Part shown: positions 17,917 through 26,690 of the stretch, piece after piece
Layout of the letters: every line of letters begins with the position of its first letter
How positions within the stretch are numbered: the stretch's first letter is position 1
Origin: DAINRZ01 sp964634885
GTDB lineage: Bacteria; Bacteroidota; Ignavibacteria; Kapaibacteriales; UBA2268
DNA length: 64,000 nt
NCBI GenBank assembly: GCA_964634885.1
Contig: CAZWLN010000003.1
Span: 124,001-188,000 of the forward strand
Direction of reading: 5' to 3'
Translations under genes and position numbers: made by a program
Notes under the pieces: model-generated
The model's input: only the letters and a program-made list of their open reading frames with translations
Told to the model about the DNA's origin: nothing
The model's database searches: none

Positions 17917-18672
17917 TTACTTCTTCTTTTCTTCTAACAGCGCCGACTTCAGGTAATCCCTGTTCATCATGGCGATGAACCTCACTGAGACCTGTTTCGG
18001 GCAGACTGCCTCGCACTCGTAGAAGTTGGTGCAGGAGCCGAAGCCTTCTTTCTCCATCTGCCTTACCATCGCCAGGGCGCGTTTCTTGCGCTCGGGCTGT
18101 CCGTGCGGCAGCAGCGCCAGCTGGGACATCTTTGCAGATGTGAACAGCATTGCGGCGGCGTTGGGACAGGAAGCTGCACAGGCTCCGCAGCCGATGCAGG
18201 CGGCGGCGTCCATGCTCAGCTCTGCTTTTTCTTTCGATACCGGCAGGCCGTTGGCTTCCGGGGCATTGCCGGTGTTGATTCCGATGAATCCTCCTGCCTG
18301 GATGATCCTGTCGAAGGCGGACCTGTCCACGACTAAGTCCTTAATCAACGGGAACGCTTTCACCCTGAACGGCTCGATATAGACGTCGGCGCCGTCCTTG
18401 AATTTCCTCATGTGTAGCTGGCAGGTGGTAGTTGCCTTCTCGGGGCCGTGCGGGTTGCCGTTGATTACCAGCGAGCAGGCGCCGCAGATGCCCTCGCGAC
18501 AGTCGTGGTCGAATGCAATCGGGTCCTCGCCTTTCAGTATCAGGCGCTCGTTCAGTGTGTCGAGCATCTCTAAGAAAGACATGTCGGGGCTTACGTCGTC
18601 ATGGTCGTATGTTACCATTGCACCCGGTGTCTGGGCGTTCTTCTGTCTCCATATATGTAGTTTTAGTTTCAT
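17917..18672 (-). CDS. sdhB: Succinate dehydrogenase / fumarate reductase iron-sulfur subunit
   Basis: Carries electrons from flavin to quinone in complex II. The N-terminal 2Fe-2S ferredoxin domain has DHDCREGICGACSLVING. The C-terminal domain has CIGCGACAASCPNAAAMLF for one cluster and CEAVCPKQVS for the other, giving the usual 2Fe-2S, 4Fe-4S and 3Fe-4S set. 251 residues, as in the Bacteroidota B-type enzymes. Its ATG shares one base with the sdhA stop (TAATG), showing tight coupling. It is the last gene of the sdhCAB operon. Confidence 0.95.
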   Translation of the reverse strand: MKLKLHIWRQKNAQTPGAMVTYDHDDVSPDMSFLEMLDTLNERLILKGEDPIAFDHDCREGICGACSLVINGNPHGPEKATTTCQLHMRKFKDGADVYIEPFRVKAFPLIKDLVVDRSAFDRIIQAGGFIGINTGNAPEANGLPVSKEKAELSMDAAACIGCGACAASCPNAAAMLFTSAKMSQLALLPHGQPERKKRALAMVRQMEKEGFGSCTNFYECEAVCPKQVSVRFIAMMNRDYLKSALLEEKKK

Positions 18673-20591
18673 TATTTGTAACTCCTGACAGCTAATTCTA
18701 CATTTTCAAATTCTAATTCTTCCTTGTGCCTGTTGGGCTTGTTGCCAACCCCGGTGTACTCCCAGGCAGCCACATGAGCGAATTCCTCATCGTTGCGTTT
18801 TGCCTCGCCGTCTTCCGTCTGGAATTCCTCGCGGAAGTGTGCGCCGCAGGACTCGCGCCTTTCGAGGGCGTCCCACGCCAGGACTTCGGCAAACTCGAGG
18901 AAGTCCGCGACGCGGCAGGCTCTTTCGAGTACGACATTCAGGTCTTCTTTGCTGCCGGTGACTTTGACGTTCTTCCAGAACTCCTCCCTGATGAGAGGTA
19001 TCTTCTCGAGTACCGTCTTCAATCCGGCTTCGTTCCGGCCCATGCCGATATACTGCCAAACGACATCGCCGAGTTCGCGGTGGAACTGGGCAGGTGTCTT
19101 GCTGCCGTTAATGTTCATTAACCTGTCTATCTTTGCCCTGGCGTCCTCTTCCGCCTTTTTGAACTCGGGATGGTCTGTGCTGACGGGTTCTTTAAGCGGA
19201 GTGTACCTCGCCATGTAATCGGCGATGGTGTAAGGGATGACGAAATAGCCGTCGGCGAGGCCCTGCATTAGTGCGCTGGCTCCGAGCCTGTTGGCTCCGT
19301 GGTCCGAGAAGTTCGCTTCTCCGAGGACATGGAGGCCGGGAATGTTGCTCATCAGGTTGTAATCCACCCACAGGCCGCCCATGGTATAGTGCGATGCCGG
19401 GTAGATCATCATCGGTTCGGTGTACGGATCGACACCCATGATTCTTTCGTACATCTCGAAGAGGTTGCCGTACCGTTCTTCGATGACATTCTTGCCGAGG
19501 CGGGCGATGGCGTCTTTGAAGTCGAGATAGACACCGTAGCCGGTAGCAGCCACACCCCTGCCGTCCTCGCATACTTCCTTCGCGGCACGCGATGAGATGT
19601 CCCTCGGCGAGAGGTTGCCGAAGCTGGGATACTTACGCTCGAGGTAGTAATCCCTCTCTTGTTCGGGTATGTCGTTGGGACGGCGTTTGTCGCCTTTGTT
19701 CTTCGGTACCCAGATCCTGCCGTCGTTACGGAGCGATTCGGACATGAGCGTCAGTTTTGACTGGTGGTCGCCGCTGACGGGTATGCAGGTAGGATGTATC
19801 TGTGTATAGCAAGGATTGGCAAAGAGGGCTCCTTTTTTGTACGCCCTGTAAGCGGCAGTAACGTTACACGCCTGGGCGTTTGTCGAAAGGAAGAATACGT
19901 TGCCGTAGCCGCCTGTAGCAAGGATGACGGCGTCGGCCCAGTGCGACTCTATCTTTCCGGTAACCAGGTCGCGGGTAACGATGCCGCGTGCTTTACCGTT
20001 AATTATTACAATGTCCATCATCTCTTTGCGGATGTGGAGCTTTACCTGTTTCAGGCCGACCTGGCGCATCAGGGCCTGGTAGGCTCCCAACAGAAGCTGC
20101 TGCCCCGTTTGCCCTCGAGCGTAGAATGTACGCGACAACTGTGCTCCGCCGAACGACCTGTTCGAAAGCAGCCCGCCGTATTCCCGGGCGAAGGGCACAC
20201 CCTGTGCGACGCACTGGTCGATGATGTTGTTGGCGACCTGTGCCAGCCTGTAAACGTTGCCTTCGCGTGAGCGGTAATCGCCGCCTTTGATGGTGTCGTA
20301 GAACAGGCGGTGGATGCTGTCGCCGTCGTTGGGGTAATTCTTTGCAGCGTTGATGCCGCCCTGGGCAGCAATGCTGTGAGCCCTGCGGGCGCTGTCGTTG
20401 TAAGTGAAGGCTTCGACGTTGTAACCCATCTCTGCCAGAGAGGCAGCAGCAGAACCGCCTGCAAGGCCCGTACCCACAACGATTATCTTATATTTCCGCC
20501 TGTTCGACGGGTTTATCAGCTTCATTTCGAAGCGGTGTTTGTCCCATTTATCCTTTAAAGGCCCGGAAGGTATTTTAGAATCTAATATCAT
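18672..20591 (-). CDS. sdhA: Succinate dehydrogenase / fumarate reductase flavoprotein subunit
   Basis: Catalytic subunit that oxidises succinate or reduces fumarate with covalent FAD. Visible are the dinucleotide fold KIIVVGTGLAGGSAAASLAE, the flavinylation region RRAHSIAAQGGINAAKNYPN with the FAD-linking His, the active-site region HPTCIPVSGDHQSKLTL and SHYTMGGLWVDYNLM. 639 residues, typical of the B-type enzyme. It overlaps sdhC upstream (ATGA) and sdhB downstream. The direction of the reaction in vivo cannot be read from sequence. Confidence 0.95.
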   Translation of the reverse strand: MILDSKIPSGPLKDKWDKHRFEMKLINPSNRRKYKIIVVGTGLAGGSAAASLAEMGYNVEAFTYNDSARRAHSIAAQGGINAAKNYPNDGDSIHRLFYDTIKGGDYRSREGNVYRLAQVANNIIDQCVAQGVPFAREYGGLLSNRSFGGAQLSRTFYARGQTGQQLLLGAYQALMRQVGLKQVKLHIRKEMMDIVIINGKARGIVTRDLVTGKIESHWADAVILATGGYGNVFFLSTNAQACNVTAAYRAYKKGALFANPCYTQIHPTCIPVSGDHQSKLTLMSESLRNDGRIWVPKNKGDKRRPNDIPEQERDYYLERKYPSFGNLSPRDISSRAAKEVCEDGRGVAATGYGVYLDFKDAIARLGKNVIEERYGNLFEMYERIMGVDPYTEPMMIYPASHYTMGGLWVDYNLMSNIPGLHVLGEANFSDHGANRLGASALMQGLADGYFVIPYTIADYMARYTPLKEPVSTDHPEFKKAEEDARAKIDRLMNINGSKTPAQFHRELGDVVWQYIGMGRNEAGLKTVLEKIPLIREEFWKNVKVTGSKEDLNVVLERACRVADFLEFAEVLAWDALERRESCGAHFREEFQTEDGEAKRNDEEFAHVAAWEYTGVGNKPNRHKEELEFENVELAVRSYK

Positions 20592-21292
20592 AGCATATCC
20601 CTCCCGAATTTGAAAATGAAAACAGAAATTGGCAATGAAAGGAAAACTAAGGTAAGTATCCAGGAATAGGCAACGCTGAAGCCCTGCAGGAACCTGAAAT
20701 ACTTCGGGTGGTTCCAGCCGAGTGTCTGGAACATACTTTGTATTGCATGATTCAGGTGGAAGCCGAGGATAGTCACCCAGACGACATAGGAAACAGCGAT
20801 GACGGGCTGTGAAAAGCTTTTGATCATCATACCCCAGATGTCGTGCCTTACGAAGATGTTACCGGGGCCGTAATAGTCCGGGTGTCCGTAATTGGCGGTG
20901 TCGATCTGTCCCATTGTGAAATGTAGCAGATGATAGACCAGGAAGGCGAAAATCATGATGCCGGTCCAGATCATTGTGCGGGATGTTAGCTTTGCCTTGA
21001 TGTAGTTCTTCACCTGGTACCTGTCGGGTTTAGCCGAGAGATTGAGGAACTTGAGCCTTACGGACGTAATGACGTGCAGCACCAGGGAGAGGAACAGTAC
21101 ACTCCTGATGATCCAGAGTATATCTCCAAGTCCCTGAAGGAAGTGAGCGTAAGCATTGTAAACATCCCTACCTAAAAACATTTGCGCATTACCTAATGCA
21201 TGCCCGGTGATGAAAAGACCGAGTATGAGTCCGGTAATCGCCATCACCCATTTGCTTAGAATGGTTGATTTCAGGTAGCCGAAAACTGACAT
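20588..21292 (-). CDS. sdhC: Succinate dehydrogenase cytochrome b558 subunit
   Basis: Membrane anchor with five predicted helices and di-haem b ligands: ITGLILGLFITGHALGNAQ, VLFLSLVLHVITSVRL, TGIMIFAFLVYHLLHF, VSYVVWVTILGFHLNHAIQS and a last helix LTLVFLSLPISVFIF. The His residues in GHALG, LHV, YHLLHF and FHLNHA are the expected ligands of the single-subunit B-type (Wolinella/Bacteroidota-like) anchor; no separate sdhD is needed. 234 residues. First gene of the operon. The 332-bp region upstream must hold the promoter, but no clear TAnnTTTG box was found. Confidence 0.93.
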   Translation of the reverse strand: MSVFGYLKSTILSKWVMAITGLILGLFITGHALGNAQMFLGRDVYNAYAHFLQGLGDILWIIRSVLFLSLVLHVITSVRLKFLNLSAKPDRYQVKNYIKAKLTSRTMIWTGIMIFAFLVYHLLHFTMGQIDTANYGHPDYYGPGNIFVRHDIWGMMIKSFSQPVIAVSYVVWVTILGFHLNHAIQSMFQTLGWNHPKYFRFLQGFSVAYSWILTLVFLSLPISVFIFKFGRDML

Positions 21293-21624
21293 ATTACCTC
21301 TGATGATTATTTATAAAATCAATTAATTATCCTCAAATTCCGGAGAGATCAGCAACTCTTCCGGTTGTTGATTGTTATCTCTGTTTTATGTATTTGTGCA
21401 AATTAAAAAAATTAATCTATCTTGATCAATCATAATTTACATTTTCATTTTTCAATTAAACAGGGTGTTATACTCTATTTACTTTAAATTAATATTTTAA
21501 TTTTAAAAAACATATAGAAATTTCGGGGAAGTGAAAATATTCCGGATAAATATTACAACTTAACTCAAATAGTCAAATGAAGTATTGGCTATTACAATTT
21601 AGAACATCGATTCATTTGAATTGT
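21293..21624. other. AT-rich intergenic region upstream of sdhC
   Basis: 332 bp with no open frame of note. It is expected to contain the sdh promoter (leftward). I looked for TAnnTTTG on the minus strand and found none convincing, and I see no terminator or repeat unit. Confidence 0.5.
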
Positions 21625-22026
21625 CTATTTGTTATTGTTTTTATCAATGTTTTTGGAGGCGATTTGTTCTTGTACGAAAAATGACTGTAATTCTGTAACT
21701 TTGTACTCGGTCTTTCTTTTCTCAAGAACACCGGTTATACGGACAGTTTTATTACCATCATGTGCTTGAACTGCTCTGTGATATTCTTCTGAACTGAGAG
21801 TAACTAATACATCCCAATTCACATTGTCAATTAAGGTCTTGATTTTAATAGTGTTTTTGTCCCCTTCAACATCTCTTGAGCTAAGTTGAATAATCTTACC
21901 TTCAACTTTCATTTCTTTTATATCATTTATTCTTTGTTTTACATCTTTGGCAAATCTTGACAAATTACCAATCTTCTTTTCTGTTAATTCGGAGACATTC
22001 AATTTTTTTGGTTTCTTTATTATCAT
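21625..22026 (-). CDS. Small protein with OB-fold-like strand pattern, unknown
   Basis: 133 residues. After a basic N-terminus (MIIKKPKKLNVSELTEKK) the centre reads VEGKIIQLSSRDVEGDKN and later YHRAVQAHDGNKTVRITGVL, a strand arrangement resembling the C-terminal OB-like domain of some larger uncharacterised proteins. It ends in a Lys/Asn-rich tail. The IS200-type element separates it from the 257-residue gene upstream, and the two may once have been one gene. Against a simple split, a TAA lies in frame just before this ATG. AT-rich composition marks it as part of an accessory island. Confidence 0.55.
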   Translation of the reverse strand: MIIKKPKKLNVSELTEKKIGNLSRFAKDVKQRINDIKEMKVEGKIIQLSSRDVEGDKNTIKIKTLIDNVNWDVLVTLSSEEYHRAVQAHDGNKTVRITGVLEKRKTEYKVTELQSFFVQEQIASKNIDKNNNK

Positions 22027-22042
22027 AGAAGATTAGTAAAAA

Positions 22043-22585
22043 CTATGCACTTTCAGTGCAATACTTTAGTTGCTACACATTTTTTTGTATATTTGAAAGA
22101 TGGGAAATGAATATAGACATGGTAGTCATACAATCTCAAGACTAAGTGCTCATATAGTATGGGTAACGAAGTATAGAAAGAAAGTATTGACAGGAGATAT
22201 ACAGATAAGGTGCAGGGATCTGATAAAACAGATATGCGATAGTGAAGATGTGTCGATACTAAAGGGAGCAGTAAGTAAAGACCATGTCCATATTCTCATA
22301 GAATATAGTCCCTCATTGGGTATCAGCGAATTAGTGAAACGATTGAAGGGAAGAAGTTCAAGGTTACTTCAAAAAGAATATCCGAAATTGCAGAAGGAGT
22401 ATTGGGGAAAACACTTTTGGGCTATAGGATATGGAGTCTGGAGTACTGGAAATATAACAGAAGAAATAATAAAAGAATATCTTGAGCATCATAAAGATCA
22501 ATCAAATTATGATAATGATAATTTTATATTGGAGTAGTGAATTTCATTCACCTTAAAACCTATGCACTTTCAGTGCATAGTGGTT
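22043..22585 (+). mobile_element. IS200/IS605-type insertion element
   Basis: A lone Y1 transposase gene is flanked by subterminal hairpins. The identical 18-mer ctatgcactttcagtgca occurs at 22043-22060 (left) and 22560-22577 (right), each folding as GCACT-TTC-AGTGC. There are no terminal inverted repeats or target duplication, as expected for single-strand transposition. The exact ends are estimates; about 540 bp is small for the family. No TnpB or IscB gene accompanies it. Confidence 0.8.
22100..22537 (+). CDS. tnpA: IS200/IS605 family Y1 transposase
   Basis: 145 residues of the HUH/Y1 transposase family: SAHIVWVTKYRKKVLTG at the N-terminus, the metal-binding HUH motif in KDHVHILIEY, ISELVKRLKGRSSRLLQ, then WGKHFWAIGYGVWSTGNIT and the catalytic Tyr in IIKEYLEHHKDQ. 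It cuts and joins single-stranded DNA at the hairpin ends of its own element. Appears full length and intact. Inserted in an AT-rich island between two unknown genes. Confidence 0.93.
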   Translation: MGNEYRHGSHTISRLSAHIVWVTKYRKKVLTGDIQIRCRDLIKQICDSEDVSILKGAVSKDHVHILIEYSPSLGISELVKRLKGRSSRLLQKEYPKLQKEYWGKHFWAIGYGVWSTGNITEEIIKEYLEHHKDQSNYDNDNFILE

Positions 22586-23326
22586 TAGTCTTTTTAACTC
22601 AAAATCAACATCATTCAGTTCAATGCTATCATAAAAATCATGTAATTTCTCAGTAACATTTACACTAATAAAACCTTTATTCATGATCAATTCTTCATCG
22701 GAAGGTTCCATATATTCTTCTTTGAGAATCCTGGAATTAATGAATTCAATTACATCAAAGAATTTATTATTAATATCATACCCCTTTATTGGTTCACTAA
22801 AAAGGTTTTCGATCTGGATTTCCTCTTCATTTGGAAGTTCAACTTTAGTTATTAAGCTTCCTTCGTCATTTTTAATAAACCTGCAATAATTAATGTATCG
22901 TTCAGCTTCTTCAACATCTTTTTCAAAAATATGCTGTTTTTGTTTTACCGTGAAAGAAGCTGTTTCATATAGCATATTTCTGATTTTACTTATGTATTTC
23001 TCAAAATCTTTCAGAGGAGGTTTGCCGTCTTTGATATTGTCATTAAATATATGTAATTTAAGGATTTGCTTGCTATCAATAATAATTTCTGATAAATCAT
23101 CAGATTTTTCATCATGTAGATTAGATACTATATCTAACAATCTTTCAATGTTTCGAACAAAATCTGATTTGTCAATTTGATTTGGTATGTATAATCGAAA
23201 ATCTTTTTCAATGTCTAACCCGGAGTCAGGTATAAATATGTCATATTTACTATTGGAAGTATTTAAATACCAATTTCTACTCTGAAGATATTCTTTAAAG
23301 TTTTTATATATTTCACTTCTATTCAT
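22553..23326 (-). CDS. Unknown protein whose 3' end is supplied by the IS200 element
   Basis: 257 residues, charged and mostly helical, with no recognised motif. The last 11 codons (LNHYALKVHRF, stop) are read through the right-end hairpin of the IS200 element, so the natural C-terminus was probably lost on insertion. Upstream it touches the DUF4365 remnant: its ATG at 23326 directly follows the stop at 23327, suggesting one operon. The context of an accessory island with DUF4365 hints at a defence or stress role, which is only inference. Confidence 0.6.
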   Translation of the reverse strand: MNRSEIYKNFKEYLQSRNWYLNTSNSKYDIFIPDSGLDIEKDFRLYIPNQIDKSDFVRNIERLLDIVSNLHDEKSDDLSEIIIDSKQILKLHIFNDNIKDGKPPLKDFEKYISKIRNMLYETASFTVKQKQHIFEKDVEEAERYINYCRFIKNDEGSLITKVELPNEEEIQIENLFSEPIKGYDINNKFFDVIEFINSRILKEEYMEPSDEELIMNKGFISVNVTEKLHDFYDSIELNDVDFELKRLNHYALKVHRF

Positions 23327-23837
23327 TTAGGAATACTTCTCGAATAATTGATTAAAATTATCAATGCTTAATAAATTCCTTTTATTGATAGTTATTGTTT
23401 TTGTGCTTTCATTACCTGTTGACTCAGTTTCATTTTCCGGAAAAAACCAATATGCACATTTTCGAATCATTAGTTCTTCTTGATTCATTTCCACCCATTT
23501 TTTTATGTCAGTTGGTAGAATAAATAGTACCAACAAAAGTGTTGTTGAAAAGTTTCTTTTCCTGTCTATTAAATCGTTATAATTCTTTACTTTTAATGGA
23601 TATTTAATTATCTCTTTCGATTCGTTAATACCATCTTTTGTTGTAGATTTTACTTGTAATTCTAGCCCTTCTGCCTGACGAAGTATATTTATTTTCTCCA
23701 CTTTTGAATACTTCATTAATATATAAATCTACCCCGAAATCCTTTTTTGGTATATCAGTAGTATAACCACAGATATTAGCTATAGTTTCAATATACCTGA
23801 TACTAAGTTCCTCCTTTATTGTATTTGTTTGAAGCAT
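23327..23837 (-). pseudogene. DUF4365 protein, split by one frameshift
   Basis: The upstream frame (23837 to 23625) encodes KEELSIRYIETIANICGY and DIPKKDFGVDLYINEV, the DUF4365 N-terminus with its acidic 'D-x-G-V/I-D' motif. The matching second half, AEGLELQVKSTTK and YPLKVKNYNDLI, lies in a different frame starting at 23716. The two overlap by about 90 bp and a single-base indel near 23690-23720 joins them into about 168 residues. DUF4365 has a restriction-endonuclease-like core (D...D...QxK) found in defence-associated genes. It could be a true mutation or an assembly error. Confidence 0.72.
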
Positions 23838-24009
23838 GAAAAACTAATTCCAAATTATACATCGTTTTATATGTAATATAAAGAAGAATATCATTATTTT
23901 CTATTATTTTTCAAAATTGTGAATTGTTTCAATACGATACGTAAATATTTGTATTTATAGACTTAAGGAGAATCATTTCAAAATTTCTTATTACGAATGC
24001 AAAATATTA

Positions 24010-24060
24010 TTTGGAATATTCATTCTAACATTATTATATTTGACTGACTGGTTAGTCAGT
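24010..24060 (+). promoter_or_regulatory. tetR promoter with overlapping palindromic operator
   Basis: TTTG at 24010-24013 and TATATTTG at 24035-24042 (21-bp spacer) match Bacteroidota -33 and -7 boxes. Starting next to the -7 box, 24043-24060 is a perfect 7-bp inverted repeat, ACTGACT-GGTT-AGTCAGT, a typical TetR-family operator. Binding there would block the polymerase, so the regulator likely represses itself and the ferredoxin gene behind it. Confidence 0.7.
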
Positions 24061-24089
24061 ATTTGGAAATTTGAAGGAAAGTTCTTGAT

Positions 24090-24716
24090 ATGAAAGAGAA
24101 TATTAAAAAACAAATAATAAAAAACACCCTGAAGTTAATATCGGCGAAAGGATTCGACGGGTTCTCGGTCGATGAACTGACGGAGGCCGCCGGTTGTTCG
24201 AAGGGCATCGTCTTCTATCATTACACCGACAGAAACAGGCTTGTCCTCGAAGCGTTCAGGGAATTCCTGGAGTACTACAATACTCTGATAATAAAATTCC
24301 TGAAAGAGACGATGACAGCAGGTGAGATGCTCGACCTGATGAACAGGATACTCCTCTTTCCCGAACAATTCGACGATAACGGCGAAGCTGCCATCGCCCT
24401 GGGTATTTCTGCCGCAGACCATTCCCGGCTGATGGCCAATTTCTATTACCTGTGCATGAAAAGCCCTGAAGCGGCAGCCATCCAAAAAGAAATATACACG
24501 GGCTATTACAACGGCATCAGGCAAATAATCGATTATGGCGCTATGACCGGGGAATTCAGGCTGCAGTCGGACATACGCCTGGCAATTTACGGCTTCTCGG
24601 CAATGATCGACGGCCTGCTGCTGTACCGATCCCTGACATTCGACCTGCCGGACAACGATTCGTTAATAAAAATGATAAATAATTACTGGAATTACAATCT
24701 TGGATTGGAAGGGTAA
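24090..24716 (+). CDS. TetR/AcrR family transcriptional regulator
   Basis: 208 residues. The N-terminal helix-turn-helix reads LKLISAKGFDGFSVDELTEA then AGCSKGIVFYHYTDRNRLV, the standard TetR DNA-binding fold. The C-terminal ligand-binding half, from about residue 60, is helical with no specific family motif and ends YNLGLEG. AAGGAAAG lies upstream of ATG 24090. A palindromic site between the promoter and the start predicts autorepression. The downstream flavodoxin/ferredoxin gene begins 4 bp after this stop, so it is the probable regulated partner; the inducing ligand is unknown. Confidence 0.93.
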   Translation: MKENIKKQIIKNTLKLISAKGFDGFSVDELTEAAGCSKGIVFYHYTDRNRLVLEAFREFLEYYNTLIIKFLKETMTAGEMLDLMNRILLFPEQFDDNGEAAIALGISAADHSRLMANFYYLCMKSPEAAAIQKEIYTGYYNGIRQIIDYGAMTGEFRLQSDIRLAIYGFSAMIDGLLLYRSLTFDLPDNDSLIKMINNYWNYNLGLEG

Positions 24717-24720
24717 AGCC

Positions 24721-25794
24721 ATGAAGCACTATGATGAAATGATTGTGTATTACCACACCGGAACGGGCAATGCAATGAAAACGGCAGGGTGGGTTGCCGA
24801 GGAAGCAGAAAAGAGAGGCGTCAGGACAGAAGTACACTCCATCGACTACGGTTACAGGCCCGATCTGTCCGGCCACGAAGGCAGACTGCTGGTCGGTTTC
24901 GTCTATCCCACCCACGGCTTCAACTCTTCACCCGCGATGCTCAGCTTCATTGCAAGGTTCCCAAGGCGAAAGAATACAGATGTATTCCTGATGAACACAA
25001 GGGCCGGCGGCAAGTTTTTCAGGCTGTTTACACCCGGCGCTTCGGGCATAGCCCTCTGGATCAATATGCTTATACTTTTCCTGAAGGGGTTCCACGTCGT
25101 AGGGGCAAGGCCTGTGGACCTGCCTTCAAACTGGATTTCCATCCATCCGGGATTTCCCCCGCAATGGGTATCTGATCTGCACGAAAGAAGCAATGTATTC
25201 ATTTGCAGGTTCATCAACAGGCTCCTTGACGGGAGGAAGACATTCCTGAGAGCTGTCGTGGATATACCCATAGATGTATTCCTGGCGCCGATAGCGGTAT
25301 TGTACTATTGCATCGGACGTTTCTTTCTCGCCAAGACCTTCATTTACACTCAATCATGTAACGACTGCAAGCTTTGTGTGAGTAACTGTCCCGTCGGAGC
25401 AATTAAAATACGCAACGGGAAACCCTACTGGACTCACAAGTGCGAAAGTTGCATGCGCTGCATCGACATCTGCCCGGTGAAATCGATACAGGCATCGCAC
25501 CTGCTGTTCTTCTTCTACTTTGGGCTATACTATCCCCTCAATGAGCTTACTTCGCTTACAAAGATACTCTTAAGCCTTACAGGCTGGCCAGTATTCAGGA
25601 ATGAGGCAGTCGAATTTCTTCTCGATTCATATTCCGTTTTACTTGTTGCCTTCCTTGTCTATGCATTAGTGCAACCGCTGCTCAGGAAGCTGCCTGTCGA
25701 GAAAGTCTTCAGGGTAACGTCGCTTACTTCATACTGGCGCCGCTATCTTGCTATGGGTGTCAGTGTCCGGGACTTCAGGAAGAAACAGGCGTAA
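24721..25794 (+). CDS. EFR1-type flavodoxin-ferredoxin fusion
   Basis: The N-terminal flavodoxin-like domain has the FMN loop YYHTGTGNAMKTA at about residues 10-22, then GFVYPTHGFNSSPAM. A helical middle section leads to two 4Fe-4S motifs near residues 220-265: CNDCKLCVSNCPVGAI and CESCMRCIDICPVKSI. Hydrophobic stretches follow. Such EFR1 proteins move low-potential electrons, but partners are not defined. ATG 24721 is preceded by GGAAGGG; the TTG at 24700 overlaps tetR and is not needed. About 357 residues, co-transcribed with tetR. Confidence 0.85.
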   Translation: MKHYDEMIVYYHTGTGNAMKTAGWVAEEAEKRGVRTEVHSIDYGYRPDLSGHEGRLLVGFVYPTHGFNSSPAMLSFIARFPRRKNTDVFLMNTRAGGKFFRLFTPGASGIALWINMLILFLKGFHVVGARPVDLPSNWISIHPGFPPQWVSDLHERSNVFICRFINRLLDGRKTFLRAVVDIPIDVFLAPIAVLYYCIGRFFLAKTFIYTQSCNDCKLCVSNCPVGAIKIRNGKPYWTHKCESCMRCIDICPVKSIQASHLLFFFYFGLYYPLNELTSLTKILLSLTGWPVFRNEAVEFLLDSYSVLLVAFLVYALVQPLLRKLPVEKVFRVTSLTSYWRRYLAMGVSVRDFRKKQA

Positions 25795-25821
25795 AAAAAA
25801 CGGCGTCCCCGAAGAACGCCG
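25793..25821 (-). terminator. Terminator after the heavy-metal domain gene
   Basis: CGGCGT (25801-25806) pairs with ACGCCG (25816-25821), and on the minus strand eight T follow. It ends the leftward gene at 25850. It also sits just past the plus-strand EFR1 stop and may act in both directions. Confidence 0.7.
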
Positions 25822-25849
25822 CCGATATTTATATTTTAAAAGGCAATGC

Positions 25850-26254
25850 TTATTTTGTGCCTGTCCTCAGCGTTGAATTGCCGGGACAGCTTTTTGTACA
25901 GCCTCCGCATTTGGTTGCTTTGCTCTGTGTCGCAGGGGTTACGGTTTCGACCGGGGCAACTGTTTCGGCAGTAAAACCGAGAGCTACGATTGCAGCTTTA
26001 AGTTTATCGGGTGTTGTTTTTGCAGGGTCATATTTAATTGTTGCTGTTTTTTCATCTGAGTTGACTTTGGCGGTCTTTACACCTTCAGCTTTCTTCAGGC
26101 CTTTCTCGAGCTTCGCTTTGGTTTCGGGGCAGCAAGCCGATGTCTTGAACTTACATTCCTTATATTCTACCTTGCCCTTTGCGTCGGCAACGCCGACAAC
26201 CAATACCAATGCCAGGAACATTGTCATAGCCCTCATCATCAAATTGCGGTTCAT
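25850..26254 (-). CDS. Secreted heavy-metal-associated (HMA) domain protein
   Basis: About 134 residues. ATG 26254 has GGAGAG 6 bp upstream, and an upstream extension to 26308 is rejected. The signal peptide MNRNLMMRAMTMFLALVLVV is followed by VADAKGKVEY. The HMA fold has ECKFKTSACCPETKAKLEKG, AEGVKTAKVNSDEKTATIKY and LKAAIVALGF; the usual CxxC metal site is a CC pair here. A C-terminal Cys cluster (CGGCTKSCPGN) may add a second metal site. Probably binds Cu or another soft metal in the periplasm. This is an inference, as no transport ATPase is adjacent. Confidence 0.75.
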   Translation of the reverse strand: MNRNLMMRAMTMFLALVLVVGVADAKGKVEYKECKFKTSACCPETKAKLEKGLKKAEGVKTAKVNSDEKTATIKYDPAKTTPDKLKAAIVALGFTAETVAPVETVTPATQSKATKCGGCTKSCPGNSTLRTGTK

Positions 26255-26690
26255 ATTCTCTCCTTCACTTGTTTTCAAAAAATTAACAAAATTATTGTCT
26301 ATTAACAACTGAAGTAAAATTTTATTGTAAAATGATAGGATGGCCTAATTATTATATTCATTAATACTAATATGCAATTCCTAATTTTTAACCCCGACAA
26401 TGCGTTAGGAGTTGTAAATATCACAATATTAATTGATATATAACAATTTAACGGTTTTCCCCTCTTTTGATAAGGAGGGGCCAGGGGTGGTTAGATTTTC
26501 CGTGTGTTGGGCTATCTATTGCACAATACGGGTTTATTGGATAACATAAGAACAAATTGATTATTGGATTGAGTGCAAATCATAACAGTCATTAGTATTC
26601 ATTCTTATTCCTTCCTGTTTCAAACAACAAATGCATGCGCCTGCCCCTGAAACTGTTGATAATTAGATTATTTATGATTAATTTACCCCC
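26255..26690. repeat. Intergenic region with one dispersed repeat copy
   Basis: About 435 bp without a gene. Roughly 26459-26545 is the reverse complement of the repeat at 8890-8990: the same ccttatc dyad, cggaaaatc and gtgcaatagat segments in the opposite orientation with scattered differences. TAATTTTG on the minus strand at 26294-26287 could be a -7 box for the HMA gene. Nothing else is recognised. Confidence 0.7.

Noticed and set aside
19764..20270. 168-aa ORF and several others opposite sdhA
   Set aside because: Antisense shadows of a highly conserved gene with strong codon structure on the other strand.
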